A DNA stretch of 64,000 bases, taken from Cucumis sativus (lineage: Eukaryota > Streptophyta > Magnoliopsida > Cucurbitales > Cucurbitaceae). The stretch covers positions 28,490,408-28,554,407 of the forward strand of contig NC_026657.2 of assembly GCF_000004075.3 (NCBI RefSeq). The letters are read 5' to 3'. The notes under the pieces were generated by a model. The model was not told the origin of the DNA. It did not search any database and saw nothing but the letters and a program-made list of their open reading frames with translations. Position numbers and translations under genes: made by a program. The stretch's first letter is position 1. Every line of letters begins with the position of its first letter. Positions 47,201-59,514 of this stretch are shown here, piece after piece.

Positions 47201-50200
47201 CATTTTAGCTACACGACACCTTTTTCATTTTCGCTTATATTAGTTTTTTATAGGTTAAAAGAAAAGAAATATTTTAGGAAAATTTGTGTAATAATACTAA
47301 TATACAACTTAATGTTACTTCCATAAGGGGGAGGCTTTACTTTTTCCTTTTAAAAGGACAGGCTTCTCTTGCCTTTATTAAAATTTGATATGCCTCTTGT
47401 ATGCAGAGGAAATATATTGCCTGGGTTTCAGAAATATTTTAAACTTTGTTTTATGAGAACAGCTAATGGGATTTTTTTCGAATATGTTATCTGATTGACG
47501 AGGAAATTTTTTTTGGCTGCACTAGACTTGAAGCTGGAATCAGAGTTATAGACATTCTGAAGGGGTTGGGGTCATGGTGGTTTTCATCTATTTTGGAGAA
47601 GTTTGGTGGCTTGATTGAAGGATGGCATAGTAGGAGCATCCTCTTCTCCATATTTTGGTCTTCAGATTATGGAAGACCTTTACTTCTAGGTTTCTTCTCC
47701 AAATTCTGTCAAATAGGAGGGATCATTTGAACTGGTGTCTTTTTTAACCTTTTGAAGAAGAAGTTACTCCTGGGAAAAGTCAAGGATGGGTGGCTTTTCT
47801 GACCAGATATGAGAATTTACTTCCAAATTAAATTCTATCGTCCCCTTGAAGGAGGACGTCATATGTAAGGGTGGAACCTATAAAGGAAATAAAGTTCGTT
47901 TTGAGGAGCAAGTTGATTCTGATTATGACATTCAAGGGTGGGACTGGTTTGGAGTTGAGAGTATTGGACTCCTAGAATTTGATTGAGCGAGACTTAAATT
48001 CAAAATATGGCGTCATATTGTCTTTAATCAGATTTTGATAACATGACATCCGATAAAATTGATAACACGACAGTGGTTCTATTCAAGGACAAGAGTCGAG
48101 CTTTTGAGTTGGAAGAAACAATCTACAATGGTTGGGTAATGTTTCTTGATACCCCTTTGTGATTTTGGGCAAGAACTCCAAGTCACAAGCTCTATGCATG
48201 TAGGAAAGAAAGGAATAACGAGCCAATTGATGGAATACTTGATGAACGAGGGAATGGGTGTAGTCAGTTGGGCAAGTTTGGTGATTTTGTGGGTCTTGAA
48301 GGATGCTGTTAGTTGGAGAATGTTCTGTGGTATTTTGTAAGGGACTGTATGAGGTTGTTGCAGCAGGGGAAGAGGGATGTCTTCTTTTTGGTTTTCTAGT
48401 GTGAACTCATATTTTGAGTGTTCTCGGAGGGAGGAGCTCTTGAATCTCCCTTGGCTTTTGCCAAAAGTATTAATAAGTAATTTAAGGTTTATCAAAGCCT
48501 CTCAATTTTTTCAGTTAAATGAGGGGTTATTTCTACTTCTATATTATATTTGATTTGTGGTTTTTGGGGAAAACGATAAAGAGATTTGAGCTTCGAACTC
48601 AGTGAAGAATGTGGAGTGTGAAGTTTAAATATCTCCCTGTACATCAGATGGCCAATGCCTCTACTTTTCATTTTACTAGGACTTGACAATGAGTTACCTG
48701 ATGAATCTTCAAATTTTTATGTTTTGAAATAATACCATATGCTGGCAGCACACCTCTGATGATGAATTACGAAAATTGCCCAACAATGTTGCAACACTCG
48801 TCAAGCTTCAGCCAACTGTTTCAAAACCAAAATGGAAAAGACCCCCCCCAATTCCAACTGTCAGCCTCCATGAGTTAAAGAAAGTTATCAGAAAGAAAAG
48901 GCATTAATTTTTTTGGTACTCTTTGAACTTTCAAACACTGAATCCCTCTTTTTTGAGAGGAAAACCTATCAATAAGGTAATATGTTTTTTTATCACTCCA
49001 TGCAAATATACTATTAGGTAAATTCAATTCCATAAGCTCATGTTCGAGGCTATTAAAATCCCCATTCCTTTAGTCTATCTTCATCTTTGAGATCTCTCAT
49101 TTCCTTGGCCAAATGTAGGAAAATCCACCATATATGCCTTTTGGGAATATTTTGAACTACCTTAGTCTTTTATCTTTTACCTTCCAGTACGGAGCTTGCC
49201 TAAACTCATCCTCCAGGTATTACTGCATTTGCCTTCTTGAACTTTTGGGCTGCCTACCCATCCCAACCAGGGGTATGCTGGGATTTGCGAAGAGCAGCAC
49301 CTTACGATGTTCATGACCAATTGGATCCTGACGTACCAGTAGGTACCAGAGGAGATCGCTATGATCGTTACTGTATCCGAAATATGCGGCCTTGATTTTC
49401 TACGTGGGAGAATTCTCACGCATATTTTATTGCACCTCTTCTCAATGAGTTCAGCCTTTCTTCCTCTTTCTCGTAAAGACACTCTTGTCCCTAACAAATG
49501 TACTACCCCCACCCCCCAAGCCATTTCCGACGAAGTCCAAGGGAGATAGTTTCAATATTCCAAAGAAATTCAAGTTGTATTATTAATGAAGCTAGCAGCC
49601 CCTTTACATAGGCTGAAGCTAACTATTCTCATGATCACGTGCATCTCCCCTTCAACAAGTGATTTCTCTTCTTTTACATAGGCGAGATTAGGGTTCACTC
49701 CAGGAGGGCAGGGTGAAACTAACTAACGTGGACAGCTGGACTGAACAGTAATGTTTAACAGCTGTAAAATAAAAATACAACCAAAGAACCCAGAGGTTCC
49801 AAAGAACAAAGCCAGTTGGACCAAGAATATAACATAAGAACTTCAAGGCTTGTCAAAAATGCCAAGAACAATAAGGTATCCAAATGACAAGATATCTGAC
49901 ATCACTTTCCCTTCCCCCATTTTCACAGAGGATGGAAAACTTTGAGGAAAGTGGATTTCTCTACATTGTTTGTCTTTACAGGAGGATTAATAGTGACAAT
50001 ATTATCTGGGGATCTCCCTCTTTGGGACTAGGACTTTGGTAGCATGTTGGAACAATTATATATATAATTTATTTCGGTGATGTTTCTATTCAGGGATGAT
50101 TTGGTAAAATTCTTTGTAAGGTGTCAAAGTCGGCTCTTGATATCCCTCACAATTGGGATATGTTAACAAAAAATTATCCTTCGGTCTTCCATTTTGTAAA

Positions 50201-52356
50201 AGAGTATAATCCTTTAACTCCTTTGGTTTGGGCGTTTTGCCCTTCGTTTGTAATTTTCATATAACAATGAAATCTGTTTCTTATTAAAAAAGAAAAAAAA
50301 AAAACTTTCTTCCTTCAGGAAGGCTAATTCTTAGCCATCCTATAATATATTCAGGTCAAAAGAAACCAGACTTTTTTGGGGGAGGGTAGTAGAGGATACT
50401 TGAGAGGATGCTTAGAATCTTTTTTGTTTTAATTCTTCCCTTTTATCTTTTTTATTCTTGTTTGTTAATGTTTTTCTCAACACTTTTTTTTATTACAAAT
50501 GATCGAAGCCATTTCTCCAAACATTGTTAGTATTTTCTTTTAGGAACTTCAAAATTTCCCTCCTTTCTATGTTTACTAATTATCGGAGCCATTTCTCCGA
50601 ATATTTTTAGTATTATCTTTTGATTGAACGTGTTGGCCTGCTTTTGACAGCGTCAGGAGCTTTACGCTGTGAAATAAACAATGGGGGTTGTTGGAAGGGC
50701 ACCCAAGATGGAAGAACTTACTCTGCCTGTTCTGTAAGTTTATCTTTTACTGTATGACGCTGACATTTTTTTTTCAACTCTGAGATAAAATGGACTGACT
50801 GTCGTTATAACTACATCTACTTCTGTTTCTGATGGCTGGGTCAGGATGACCATACAAAGGGCTGCAAGTGCCCTCCAGGATTTAAAGGTGATGGAGTCCG
50901 CAAGTGTGAAGGTGCTCAACGTCCTTGTATTTATGCACAGCCTTAATTTTTTGAAAGCATGTGGGGAATGGTTCAGCATTTGTTGGACTTGAATCATTTT
51001 AGGCTCAAATTTCATCATGTCAAATGACGTCCTAAAAGTTGATTAGAGATAATTAATAATCGAGTTAGATAAATTTGGATGTGATTCTCAAGTTTCCTTA
51101 GGCTTTTTCATAATGAAGCATGATAAAAGTGAATCTTGTTTCAACGTACACCAGCCAATATTGTATCTTTGATGGTATGACCAAGGATTGAAAAGATGAA
51201 TACTTGTTAATTTTATGTGTTTCTGAAGTAGCTCACATGTTTTACATGGTTTTAATTTTTGTTGGACTTGAATCATTTTAGGCTCAAATTTCATCATGTC
51301 AAATGACGTCCTAAAAGTTGATTAGAGATAATTAATAATCGAGTTAGATAAATTTGGATGTGATTCTCAAGTTTCCTTAGGCTTTTTCATAATGAAGCAT
51401 GATAAAAGTGAATCTTGTTTCAACGTACACCAGCCAATATTGTATCTTTGATGGTATGACCAAGGATTGAAAAGATGAATACTTGTTAATTTTATGTGTT
51501 TCTGAAGTAGCTCACATGTTTTACATGGTTTTATTTGCTTGTCAGATGTGGACGAGTGCAAGGAGAAGCTAGCATGCCAGTGCCCGGAGTGCAAATGCCG
51601 GAATACATGGGGCAGCTATGATTGCAGTTGCCGAAATGGTTTACTGTATATGCATGAACATGATACATGTATAGGTATCATTGAAATGCCTCACTTTGGT
51701 CAAATGATTATTATTATTTAAGGAGTAATAGAAAGTTTACGCTCTTTACTTAACATCTTTTATCAAACCGTGGAGAGTTGCCGTCTCCCTGACGGTGTGA
51801 GTTTGTCCTGAAGCATAACATTAGAGACTCTAGAACCATGTATGGTGTTGAATTTTCAGTTATGTGTGATCCTCTGTTAACTGGTGCTCTAGTTGTATTT
51901 TTGATGAACTATCACTCTGTTAACTGCATTGAAAAAAATCACTAGGTAACATAGGGAGCACTGTGACAAGCTGGAGCGTTGTAAAGATTACTATCCTTGT
52001 GTTGGCCATCACTGGGATAACAGGATTTGCAGTTTACAAATACAGAATCCGGGTACTATTATTTGCTTGCATCTTTAATGTTGATGTGTTCTTGTTAATA
52101 ATTGAATGAGGTGCATGAACACCTAATATTATAACAATCTACTGATGCTAGAAATGGCAGTAAAGCTCTGTGGAAACTTGATGTATTGAGTATATATTTA
52201 TGTTAATGCCGATATCTTGACTTGGTGACACTCTTATTTTTATTTCAAAAAATGCAGAGGTACATGGATTCAGAGATACGGGCTATCATGGCTCAATATA
52301 TGCCGTTGGATAATCAAGGAGAGACTTCTAATCACGTCGCCCGTGGGGGCATTTGA
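44215..52356 (+). CDS. VSR: Vacuolar sorting receptor (BP-80/VSR), 12 exons
   Basis: Exons 44215-44509, 45023-45715, 45899-45987, 46098-46167, 46259-46342, 46666-46742, 46844-46925, 50651-50733, 50845-50911, 51546-51674, 51946-52052, 52258-52356; 1875 nt, 624 aa, with consistent phases. Signal peptide about 1-22. A protease-associated (PA) domain covers about 55-165 ([22 protein letters not shown]). Next come the Cys-rich central domain ([25 protein letters not shown]) and three EGF-like repeats from about 413 to 557 ([42 protein letters not shown]). One membrane span lies at about 567-586, followed by a short cytosolic tail with the adaptor motif YMPL (606-609). VSRs bind NPIR-type sorting signals on soluble cargo in the Golgi/TGN and deliver it to the prevacuolar compartment; the tail is sorted by AP complexes. 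Length is typical. Intron 7 (3.7 kb) and intron 9 hold insertions listed separately. Confidence 0.95.
46926..50650 (+). other. VSR intron 7 with retroelement and mitochondrial debris
   Basis: A 3.7-kb intron, far larger than its neighbours. 47520-48330 contains a readable but broken frame ('[22 protein letters not shown]', later '[18 protein letters not shown]') that resembles the DUF4283/gag part of plant LINEs. 49271-49390 is a nad7 fragment. 50090-50304 ends in a short A-rich tail after 'aatgaaatctgtttcttatt' and looks like a LINE 3' end. The LINE calls are by resemblance only. Confidence 0.45.
49271..49390 (+). pseudogene. nad7: Mitochondrial nad7 fragment (NUMT) in VSR intron 7
   Basis: The sense strand encodes, without a stop, [20 protein letters not shown] followed by [17 protein letters not shown], an invariant segment of complex I 49-kDa subunit (Nad7/NDUFS2) as found in plant mitochondrial genomes. 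After 'tgtatccg' the match breaks and resumes briefly as 'aaatatgcg', consistent with a ~9-base deletion before the MRQ part. The left edge falls close to where I recall exon 4 of mitochondrial nad7 beginning. It lies in the sense direction of the host intron but is not part of any exon of the receptor. It is a nuclear relic of mitochondrial DNA or cDNA. Confidence 0.85.
50980..51534 (+). repeat. 279-bp tandem duplication in VSR intron 9
   Basis: Copy 1 is about 50980-51255 and copy 2 about 51259-51534, head to tail with a 279-base period. I found no difference between them over the ~275 bases compared. The second copy ends ten bases before the exon 10 acceptor, so the region next to the acceptor is duplicated as well. 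Confidence 0.93.
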
Positions 52357-53889
52357 TATAGTGACTTCATTGGAAGATTCAGCTTTTGGACATATGTGGA
52401 ACCCCGACTACATGAAACATGTGAAGCCTGGTAGATGTTATCTTAGGGTTCGTTGTAAATTATATATAGCCAAGCTAGGTAGGTGAGGTTTATTATAGTC
52501 TTGTTATCATATAAGAAATAGTTGGGGATATTATTAATTCCCTCTCCCACGTTTGAAAAAACCTGTTATCACAAGACTGAAGCCTGGAATGTAGATTTTA
52601 TTAATGCGTCCAATGGGGATAGGTGTGGGAGTATTGAGATCCTTCTTTATAAAAGGCTGAGCTGAGCTGAGCTGAGCTGGATGCCAAACTCGACTGCATT
52701 TAAGATGTTGAATTGCATTGTCTTTATTATGGGTCCAGTAATCAACTATGTTGGACCGAGTTTATTCATTGGCATGAGATTACATTGCATATATGAAACA
52801 TTCAAAACAGTGTTGTTTATTTTTAAAAAAAATATAAATTGCTGGTTAAAATTGAACGTCCGTGAAATGACAATTATGTCATGAACTGATCCCATTTGGC
52901 AAATTAATTGGGAAATAGGAAGGCTGTTTTTATTATCTGATAATAATAACTAGAAAAATTTACTAAGTCCAACGTTGTCAAAGGGGCGACATTTACGCCA
53001 CTCATGTGAGCATCCTTGGGAAACCCGAGATAAGAAGACATTAAAACTTGGAATTTTAAATAAAGCATCGGAAGGAGAGATATTCAGTGTGGAAACTTCG
53101 AAACTAAATCCAAAGAAAAGAAGGTCTCAAATAGGTCAAATAAAGTAATAAACTACCGGATGGCAACGTGAGTCTGCAAGAAAATGTCAAAATTGAATGA
53201 CATGTAGTGTAGTTTTCTTGTGACTGCAACTAGAAATTCTATATTGAGGGTGAGACAAAAAGAATGCTCCCTTCAGCTTCTCCGATACTCCCCTGCCCGT
53301 GGCCTGGCTCATGAATATGAAAGGAAAAAAGGTGGTGGTGAGCCTGAGCCATTTCCAAATAAACAAAAACTAGAAGCAATGCCTGACAAGTGTGACACTA
53401 TCACTGTTTCACTTTCGCTGTTGCTTCTCTCTTTGGCAGACAGACAATCTAAAAAGAGAACCCAGACACTATCATTATTACTAATAATTATTAGTCCTAT
53501 AATTATTAGTATTTTCTCCGACCAACCTACACCCCTCCTCACTCTTTGTTCTTAATTAATACCAAACTCACTCTCTCTCTTATTTAATGTTCCTTTCTTT
53601 TTTTCACAATTCACCTCTTTTCCTCTTTCTTCAGTTCCACAAATACTTGCACTTGGCTTGCCATTGGGTGTGTTTTGGTTTTGTGTGTATCTTTTTCTTC
53701 TCCTACAATTCTCTTTTCAACAGCTAAAAGAGAAAAAGTGGGATTAAACTTTGTTCTCTTTGTCCCAATTTTTGTATTTCATTTCTTCTCCCTCTCTCTG
53801 ATTTTTCACACTCCTTCAATCTATTTTTAAATTTCGTCTATGGCGAACTAGCATTTGGTTCCTCTGGGAATAAGCTTGATTGGAGAAGC
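52357..53889. other. Intergenic, VSR 3' end to LRR kinase 5' leader
   Basis: No gene supported. The first ~250 bases are probably VSR 3' UTR. A 16-base palindrome (actaataattattagt) lies at about 53480-53495 with a partial copy just after. 53560-53880 is pyrimidine-rich and is the likely promoter-proximal region and leader of the LRR kinase gene. Confidence 0.45.
52657..52680 (+). repeat. (GAGCT)4 minisatellite
   Basis: Four head-to-tail gagct units about 300 bases after the VSR stop codon. Confidence 0.85.
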
Positions 53890-56800
53890 ATGCTTTTCAA
53901 ACTATTCCTTATTCTTGTCTTAGCTGCTGCCGGCGTTTCTGCTGTAGACACTGCTTTCAATGATGACGTTCTAGGATTGATAGTGTTCAAAGCTGGTCTT
54001 CAGGATCCCATGGGTAAACTGGTCACATGGAACGAAGACGACGAAACACCCTGTAACTGGTTTGGTGTCAAATGCAATCCTAAAACCAATAGGGTCTCTG
54101 AACTTGTCCTTGATGGATTTTCTTTGTCTGGTCACATCGGTCGTGGACTCTTGAGGTTGCAATTCCTTCAAATACTTTCACTTGCCAACAACAACTTCAC
54201 TGGCACAATCAACTCTGCTCTTTCTCACCTTGGAAATTTGCAAGTTATTGACTTGAGTGACAACAGTTTATCTGGACCCATTCCTGAACAACTTTTCCTG
54301 CAATGTGGGTCTATAAGAGTTCTTTCATTTGCCAGAAACAACCTCATAGGAAATATCCCTCAATCATTAACCTCTTGCTTCTCTCTGGAGCTTCTCAACT
54401 TCTCCTCCAACCACCTCTCTGGAACATTGCCCTCTGGGTTATGGTATTTGAGAGAGCTCCAGTCTCTGGATTTGTCTGACAACTTGCTTGAGGGGCAAAT
54501 TCCTACTGGAATTCAAAATTTGTACGATTTGAGATTTGTTAGTTTACACAAGAATCGATTATCTGGAAAGCTTCCTGAGGATATTGGTGGCTGCTTGCTT
54601 CTAAAATCACTCGATTTTAGTGAGAATATCCTTTCTGGGGGTCTTCCAGAGTCGATGCAGATGCTCAGTTCTTGCACTTACCTGAATTTACGTGGAAATT
54701 TTCTCACGGGTGAAGTCCCTCGTTGGATTGGGGAACTTAAAAATCTTGACACTTTAGATCTTTCTGCTAATAACTTTTCTGGTCAGCTGCCAAGTTCAAT
54801 TGGCAACCTCCAATTCTTGAAGAAGTTTAATGTGTCCACAAACTATTTAACTAGAAACTTGCCAGAATCCATGGAAAATTGTAATAACCTCTTGAGTATT
54901 GATGCTAGCCATAATCGTTTGACTGGCAATCTCCCTATATGGATCTTTAAGGCAGCTATGCCAAGTGTTCCATTTTCCTCGTACAGGTTGGAAGAAAACC
55001 TTTCATCTCCAGCCTCTTTCCAGGGTCTTCAAGTTTTGGATTTATCTTCAAATATTTTCTCTGGTCACATTCCATCTAATGTTGGAGAACTTGGTAACTT
55101 GCAGTTACTTAACATATCTAGAAACCATCTCGTGGGTTCTATTCCAAGGAGCATTGGTGAACTAAAATCAGCATACGCACTTGACTTCAGTGACAATCAA
55201 TTAAGCGGAAGCATTCCTGCTGAAATTGGGGGAGCGATCTCACTCAAGGAGTTAAGGCTGGAGAAGAACTTCCTCACTGGGGAAATCCCAGTCAAGATTG
55301 GCAAATGCCCGTTGTTAACATCATTGTAAGCAGTCTTTCTCTCATTTCCGAATTGCAACTTCTTTGCAAATTGACTTTCTTTCTTATCTATAGACAGTGG
55401 ACTTCTCATAATTTACCAGTTGAGTTTCAAATTAGGACCAATGTGTGCAAGTGTGTTCACCTTAAAGACATTTACTTGCGTGTTGTGATTACTGCAGGAT
55501 TCTTTCTCACAACAACCTCACAGGCTCAATTCCTGCTGCCGTTGCAAATCTTTCCAATCTTGTAGATGTAGACTTGTCTTTCAACAAACTATCCGGAAGC
55601 CTGCCCAAGGAGCTGACTAATCTTTCCCACCTCCTCTCCTTTAATATCTCCCACAATCACCTTGAGGGAGAACTGCCAGTTGGTGGCTTCTTCAACGCTA
55701 TATCTCCCTTGTCCATATCACATAACCCATCTCTTTGTGGCGCTGTTGTCAATAGGTCATGTCCATCCGTCCATCCAAAACCGATCGTCCTAAACCCAAA
55801 TTCTTCTGATGCCAATGGAAATTCCCCCTCCCACAACCACCATCATGAGATCATACTAAGCATATCTTCCATTATTGCCATTGGTGCAGCTTCTTTTATC
55901 CTACTTGGTGTAGTAGCTGTCACTATCCTCAATATCCGAGCAAGGTCCTCACAGTCACGGTCTGCTGCTCTTGTATTATCTGTCCGGGAGGACTTTAGCT
56001 GCTCTCCAAAAACTAATTCGGACTACGGAAAGCTCGTCATGTTTTCTGGAGATGCAGAGTTTGTAGTTGGCGCCCAAGCATTGCTGAACAAGGACTGCGA
56101 ACTTGGTCGAGGTGGATTTGGGGTAGTTTACAAAACAGTGCTTCGAGATGGGTATTTAGTTGCAATCAAGAAGTTAACTGTCACAAGCTTGATCAAGTCA
56201 CGAGAAGATTTTGAGAGTGAAGTGAAGAAGCTGGGACAGATCAGGCATCACAATCTTGTGGCACTTGAAGGGTATTACTGGACAACCTCCTTGCAGCTCC
56301 TGATTTATGAATATGTCCCCAATGGAAGTTTGTATAAGCATTTACACGACAGAACTGGCGACAACTACTGTTTGTCTTGGCGGCAGAGGTTCAAGATTGT
56401 TCTTGGGATGGCCAAAGGATTGGCTTATTTGCACCACAATAATATCATTCATTACAACTTGAAGTCAACCAATGTTTTGATAGATAGTTCTGGGAAACCA
56501 AAAGTAGGGGACTATGGGTTGGCAATGTTATTGCCAATGTTGGACCGTTGCATCTTAAGCAGTAAAATCCAAAGCGCTTTAGGATACATGGCTCCTGAGT
56601 TTGCCTGCAAGACAGTGACTATAACTGAAAAGTGTGATGTGTATGGTTTTGGCATCCTGGTTTTGGAAGTGGTGACGGGAAAAAGACCTGTCGAGTACAT
56701 GGAAGATGATGTTATAGTTCTCTGTGATATGGTGAGGGTAGCTCTGGATGAAGGGACAGTGGAACGATGTGTTGATGAGAGGCTCCAATTGAACTTCCGC

Positions 56801-56941
56801 GTTGAAGAAGCTATTCCGGTAATGAAACTGGGTTTGATATGTGCATCTCAAGTACCATCGAACAGACCAGACATGAATGAGGTTGTCAATATATTAGAGT
56901 TGATCCAATCTCCCTCTGAAGTTGATGAGGAGTTGGAATGA
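53890..56941 (+). CDS. LRR receptor-like pseudokinase, IRK/PXC2 type (2 exons)
   Basis: Exons 53890-55325 and 55498-56941 (959 aa; Leu codon TT|G split). Signal peptide about 1-18, an LRRNT domain (DVLGLIVFKAGLQDP, WNEDDETPCNWFGVKC), about 20 extracellular LRRs, a C-terminal cap ending in NPSLCG, a membrane span at about 597-625, and a kinase-like domain from about 670. The Gly loop GRGGFG (682-687) and the VAIK lysine (703) are intact. The catalytic HRD is HYN (797-799), so the proton-acceptor Asp is missing, and DFG is DYG (817-819). 'GYMAPEFACKTV.ITEKCDVYGFG' and 'GKRPVEYMEDDV' match the Arabidopsis IRK/PXC2 clade, in which HYN is normal; these act in vascular and root cell-division control. 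It is predicted to signal as a plasma-membrane co-receptor or scaffold with little or no phosphotransfer. Confidence 0.93.
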
Positions 56942-58807
56942 AACTAACAAGCAAAATGGACACTTGCGATTCCTTGGGTGAAGCTAATCTGCTCGATTTG
57001 TTTTCACAAAAAGAGAAAGAAGGTGAACTACATGGAGAATCAAATGCTTTTTCAACTTCGATCGAGTTGATTTACAACGTTTTACTGTAATTTTTCTTGT
57101 AGTTCTTTTATTCATTTTCTTAAAGTTCCACCACACCATATTCATTTCACCATGAAGAGTTACATAGTATTTCATATAGTATATCCCTTCAAACATGGTC
57201 GACAAACTATCTTTTGCTTGGTTACATTTTTATTTCCTATGCCATATTCTTTGTCCATAGGATTTGGAAGGTACGTCACTGATGCAGCATGCAGATAGGT
57301 GCCCAATGGAGAATCTATCTAGTATTCTGCAGTTGCACCATTTCCAAATCTGCCAAAACATGAGAAATGTGTTAAAAGGAGTGATACCTTAGCTTTTAAC
57401 ATAAATGATTCTACAGTAAGAAACAAACAAAACTAGACTTCAGCTTTATTTATTTACACTTGTGATTGAGATGGGCATGGGTTGCTATCTTTAGCCACTC
57501 CTATTATGCGATGGTAATGATATGCCCAACTCATTCTCACTATTTCAAGGAAAAGCTTCCTAGTGCAGCTTCCCACATCTCACAATGAATGTAAGCCCCC
57601 GCCTGCTTTGCGAGCCATGTTTAATAATTAAGACTTAGACGCCAAGTTTTAGATAGTTAAATGATAGCAGACCTGACATACCTAGTGAACTGTGAACCCC
57701 ATTCAAAATGCCTTCAATATAATCAATACCCTCATTTACAGGCGGGTCCTCCTTAGCACTTGCAACCCTTTAAAATAGCAACACCTTTTTTCTTCTCCAT
57801 ATGATGTCATTTCATGATGGGACCCATCGTTATTCCTCTTCCTTTATCTTTATCTTGATTCCTTAATGCAGGGGCAATCAAAGATTTAAGTTAAAGAAAC
57901 TAACTGTTCAAAATCATGTTAGAAGTTATTATGTATCGTAATACTCAATCCAAATGCATAATTGCCAAGAGCAGAAGCAGTAACATAAAAGGAATCATCC
58001 AAAAGTATATGTATATAGGAAAGCGTCCTGTAAGCAGTTCAAGTAAAACCCATTGTTTATTTAGAAAACAAAAATTAACAAACAAAAACAAAAAATCAAA
58101 ACTTTAAAAGACAGAATAACGTAGGAAACAGAATTATTAAATCGGCCTTCTCTGCGCTTTTGCTTCAGTAAGAGACAACAAAGCAGTTTCACAATTACTC
58201 CCGACATGTATAAAAGGAAAAAGAAGCACGCGGAGGTAAAAATAAAATTCAGGCGTGACAATACATTAGAGGTAGTGCTTACCAGTAATCAATACAAAAA
58301 ACGTAATTCAGAAGAGTGTATTCAAAATTATTACAGGTTATAGAGAGAGAACCTGTTCCCCATTCCCAAAAAGATACGGATGCTCGCACATGAGCATGTG
58401 TATTGTATCATTTATGGTTCTCTTACCAATGTTTTGCAATGGCAAACCCAATCATAATTTTAAAGCTCGCATGAACATTTATATAATGTAAAGCTATCAT
58501 AAATAAAAAATTGGAACTGTTATCTAAAAAAGTAAAAATTCAAAAAGGACATTAAAAGCCATGCATTCTACATCGCACCAAAACAAACCCTAAACTTGGT
58601 ATGAAACAGCTTTGGCTTCTGACCCAATATGCGACGGCTACAAGTACAAACTCTATAACCTAATCAGATATAGGAAGAAGGTTTACAGTTACATTCGACT
58701 AGGGAATAACTTCAGGGCAACGTCATGTGATTCGCATTGTTGTTCTTCCTGCCTTCCAGTTTGTCGATAGACCAGAAGTTTGTTTTCTTTTCACGCTGTT
58801 TCATTAA
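56942..58807. other. Intergenic between convergent genes, no gene
   Basis: 3' UTR of the LRR kinase, then about 1.6 kb without recognisable coding sequence. The frames seen here (57916-58107 and others) are short, low in complexity and match no family I know. The last few hundred bases may be the 3' UTR of the minus-strand gene at 58808. Confidence 0.45.
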
Positions 58808-59236
58808 CTAAACATCCCAATCATTCTCCCACCCATCTTTGTTGGACCTAGCAGTAAGCTCATTAGCTGAAATGTTTCCAATATGAGGCCTCCCTGGTGA
58901 ATTCACAGAATTTTTATTCATCCCAATCATCATCCCAACCTTCAGCAGTTCCAAGCTGAGGAAGATTCTGGCACTGCCATTTCAAGCTCTTGGTATGGGA
59001 TACCACCTGCTTGCCTCCTAATAAACTTGCAGCAAGCCCAAGAATCCCGCAAGATTAGGACTGCAAGAATTAAGAAATACGCACCTGTTACTGGTGTTGC
59101 TAGCTGGTCTAATGAGGGGAGACGCAGAAAAAGTGTCTTGTCCAGAAACAAGAGAGCTTGTGTAGAGCACGCACTCTCCATTTCCATCATCTAATATCAG
59201 CTTCCTGCTTGTTTCAGTCGACTGAGGAATGGTGAT
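58808..59236 (-). pseudogene. Terminal exon of a single-pass membrane protein gene, frameshifted
   Basis: After a cttttcag acceptor, the minus strand reads 'KLILDDGNGECVLYTSSLV' and 'FSASPLIRP' in one frame, a membrane-span-like 'GAYFLILAVLILRDSWACCK' with 'GGIPYQELEMAVPES' in a second, and 'LGTAEGWDDDWDE' in a third. After a TAA and another shift it continues as 'NSVNSPGRPHIGNISANEL' and 'DGWENDWDV' to a TAG. In order these parts match a plant family of uncharacterised membrane proteins with a cytosolic YQELE and a repeated GW(D/E)xDWD tail, so three single-base shifts break one exon. It may be a decayed gene or assembly indels. Upstream exons are not found before the window end; a Copia element lies immediately upstream. 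Confidence 0.7.
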
Positions 59237-59372
59237 CTGAAAAGTGAAAAATAAGAGAATAGAAAACTTTAATTTCTATATCTAAGTATTCAGGCACAGT
59301 GGATTACGAATGACTCCAAAGCATTCCAGATACTCAAAATGGTAGGATGCAACGGTGAGTTACTTCTAAGTT

Positions 59373-59514
59373 TGTAACAGACAAACAAGAACAAGGACTC
59401 TTAATATATTTGAATAACTTGTATAATTCCAATAATACAAAGTGTACATATACCCAAAATAATAAATACACTAATATATGCCAAGATTTTAGTCAAATTA
59501 CTCTAATTTCGACA
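59373..59514 (-). repeat. 3' LTR of the Copia element (142 bp)
   Basis: On the minus strand it starts TGTCGAAATTAGAG and ends CTGTTACA, preceded by the polypurine tract 'tttgagggaaggca' at 59515-59528. The very short LTR is typical of some plant Copia lineages. The matching 5' copy could not be found at 63130-64000. Confidence 0.75.

Noticed and set aside
47520-48330. A further gene inside VSR intron 7
   Set aside because: The readable pieces contain several stops and frameshifts and resemble LINE gag debris rather than a host gene.
50740-51594. Three minus-strand open frames with identical ends in VSR intron 9
   Set aside because: The identity comes from the 279-bp tandem duplication; codons have no coding character.
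53220-53555. 111-aa open frame upstream of the LRR kinase as a separate gene
   Set aside because: Biased Ser/Leu composition from pyrimidine-rich leader DNA, no domain, and it lies in the probable promoter/5' leader.
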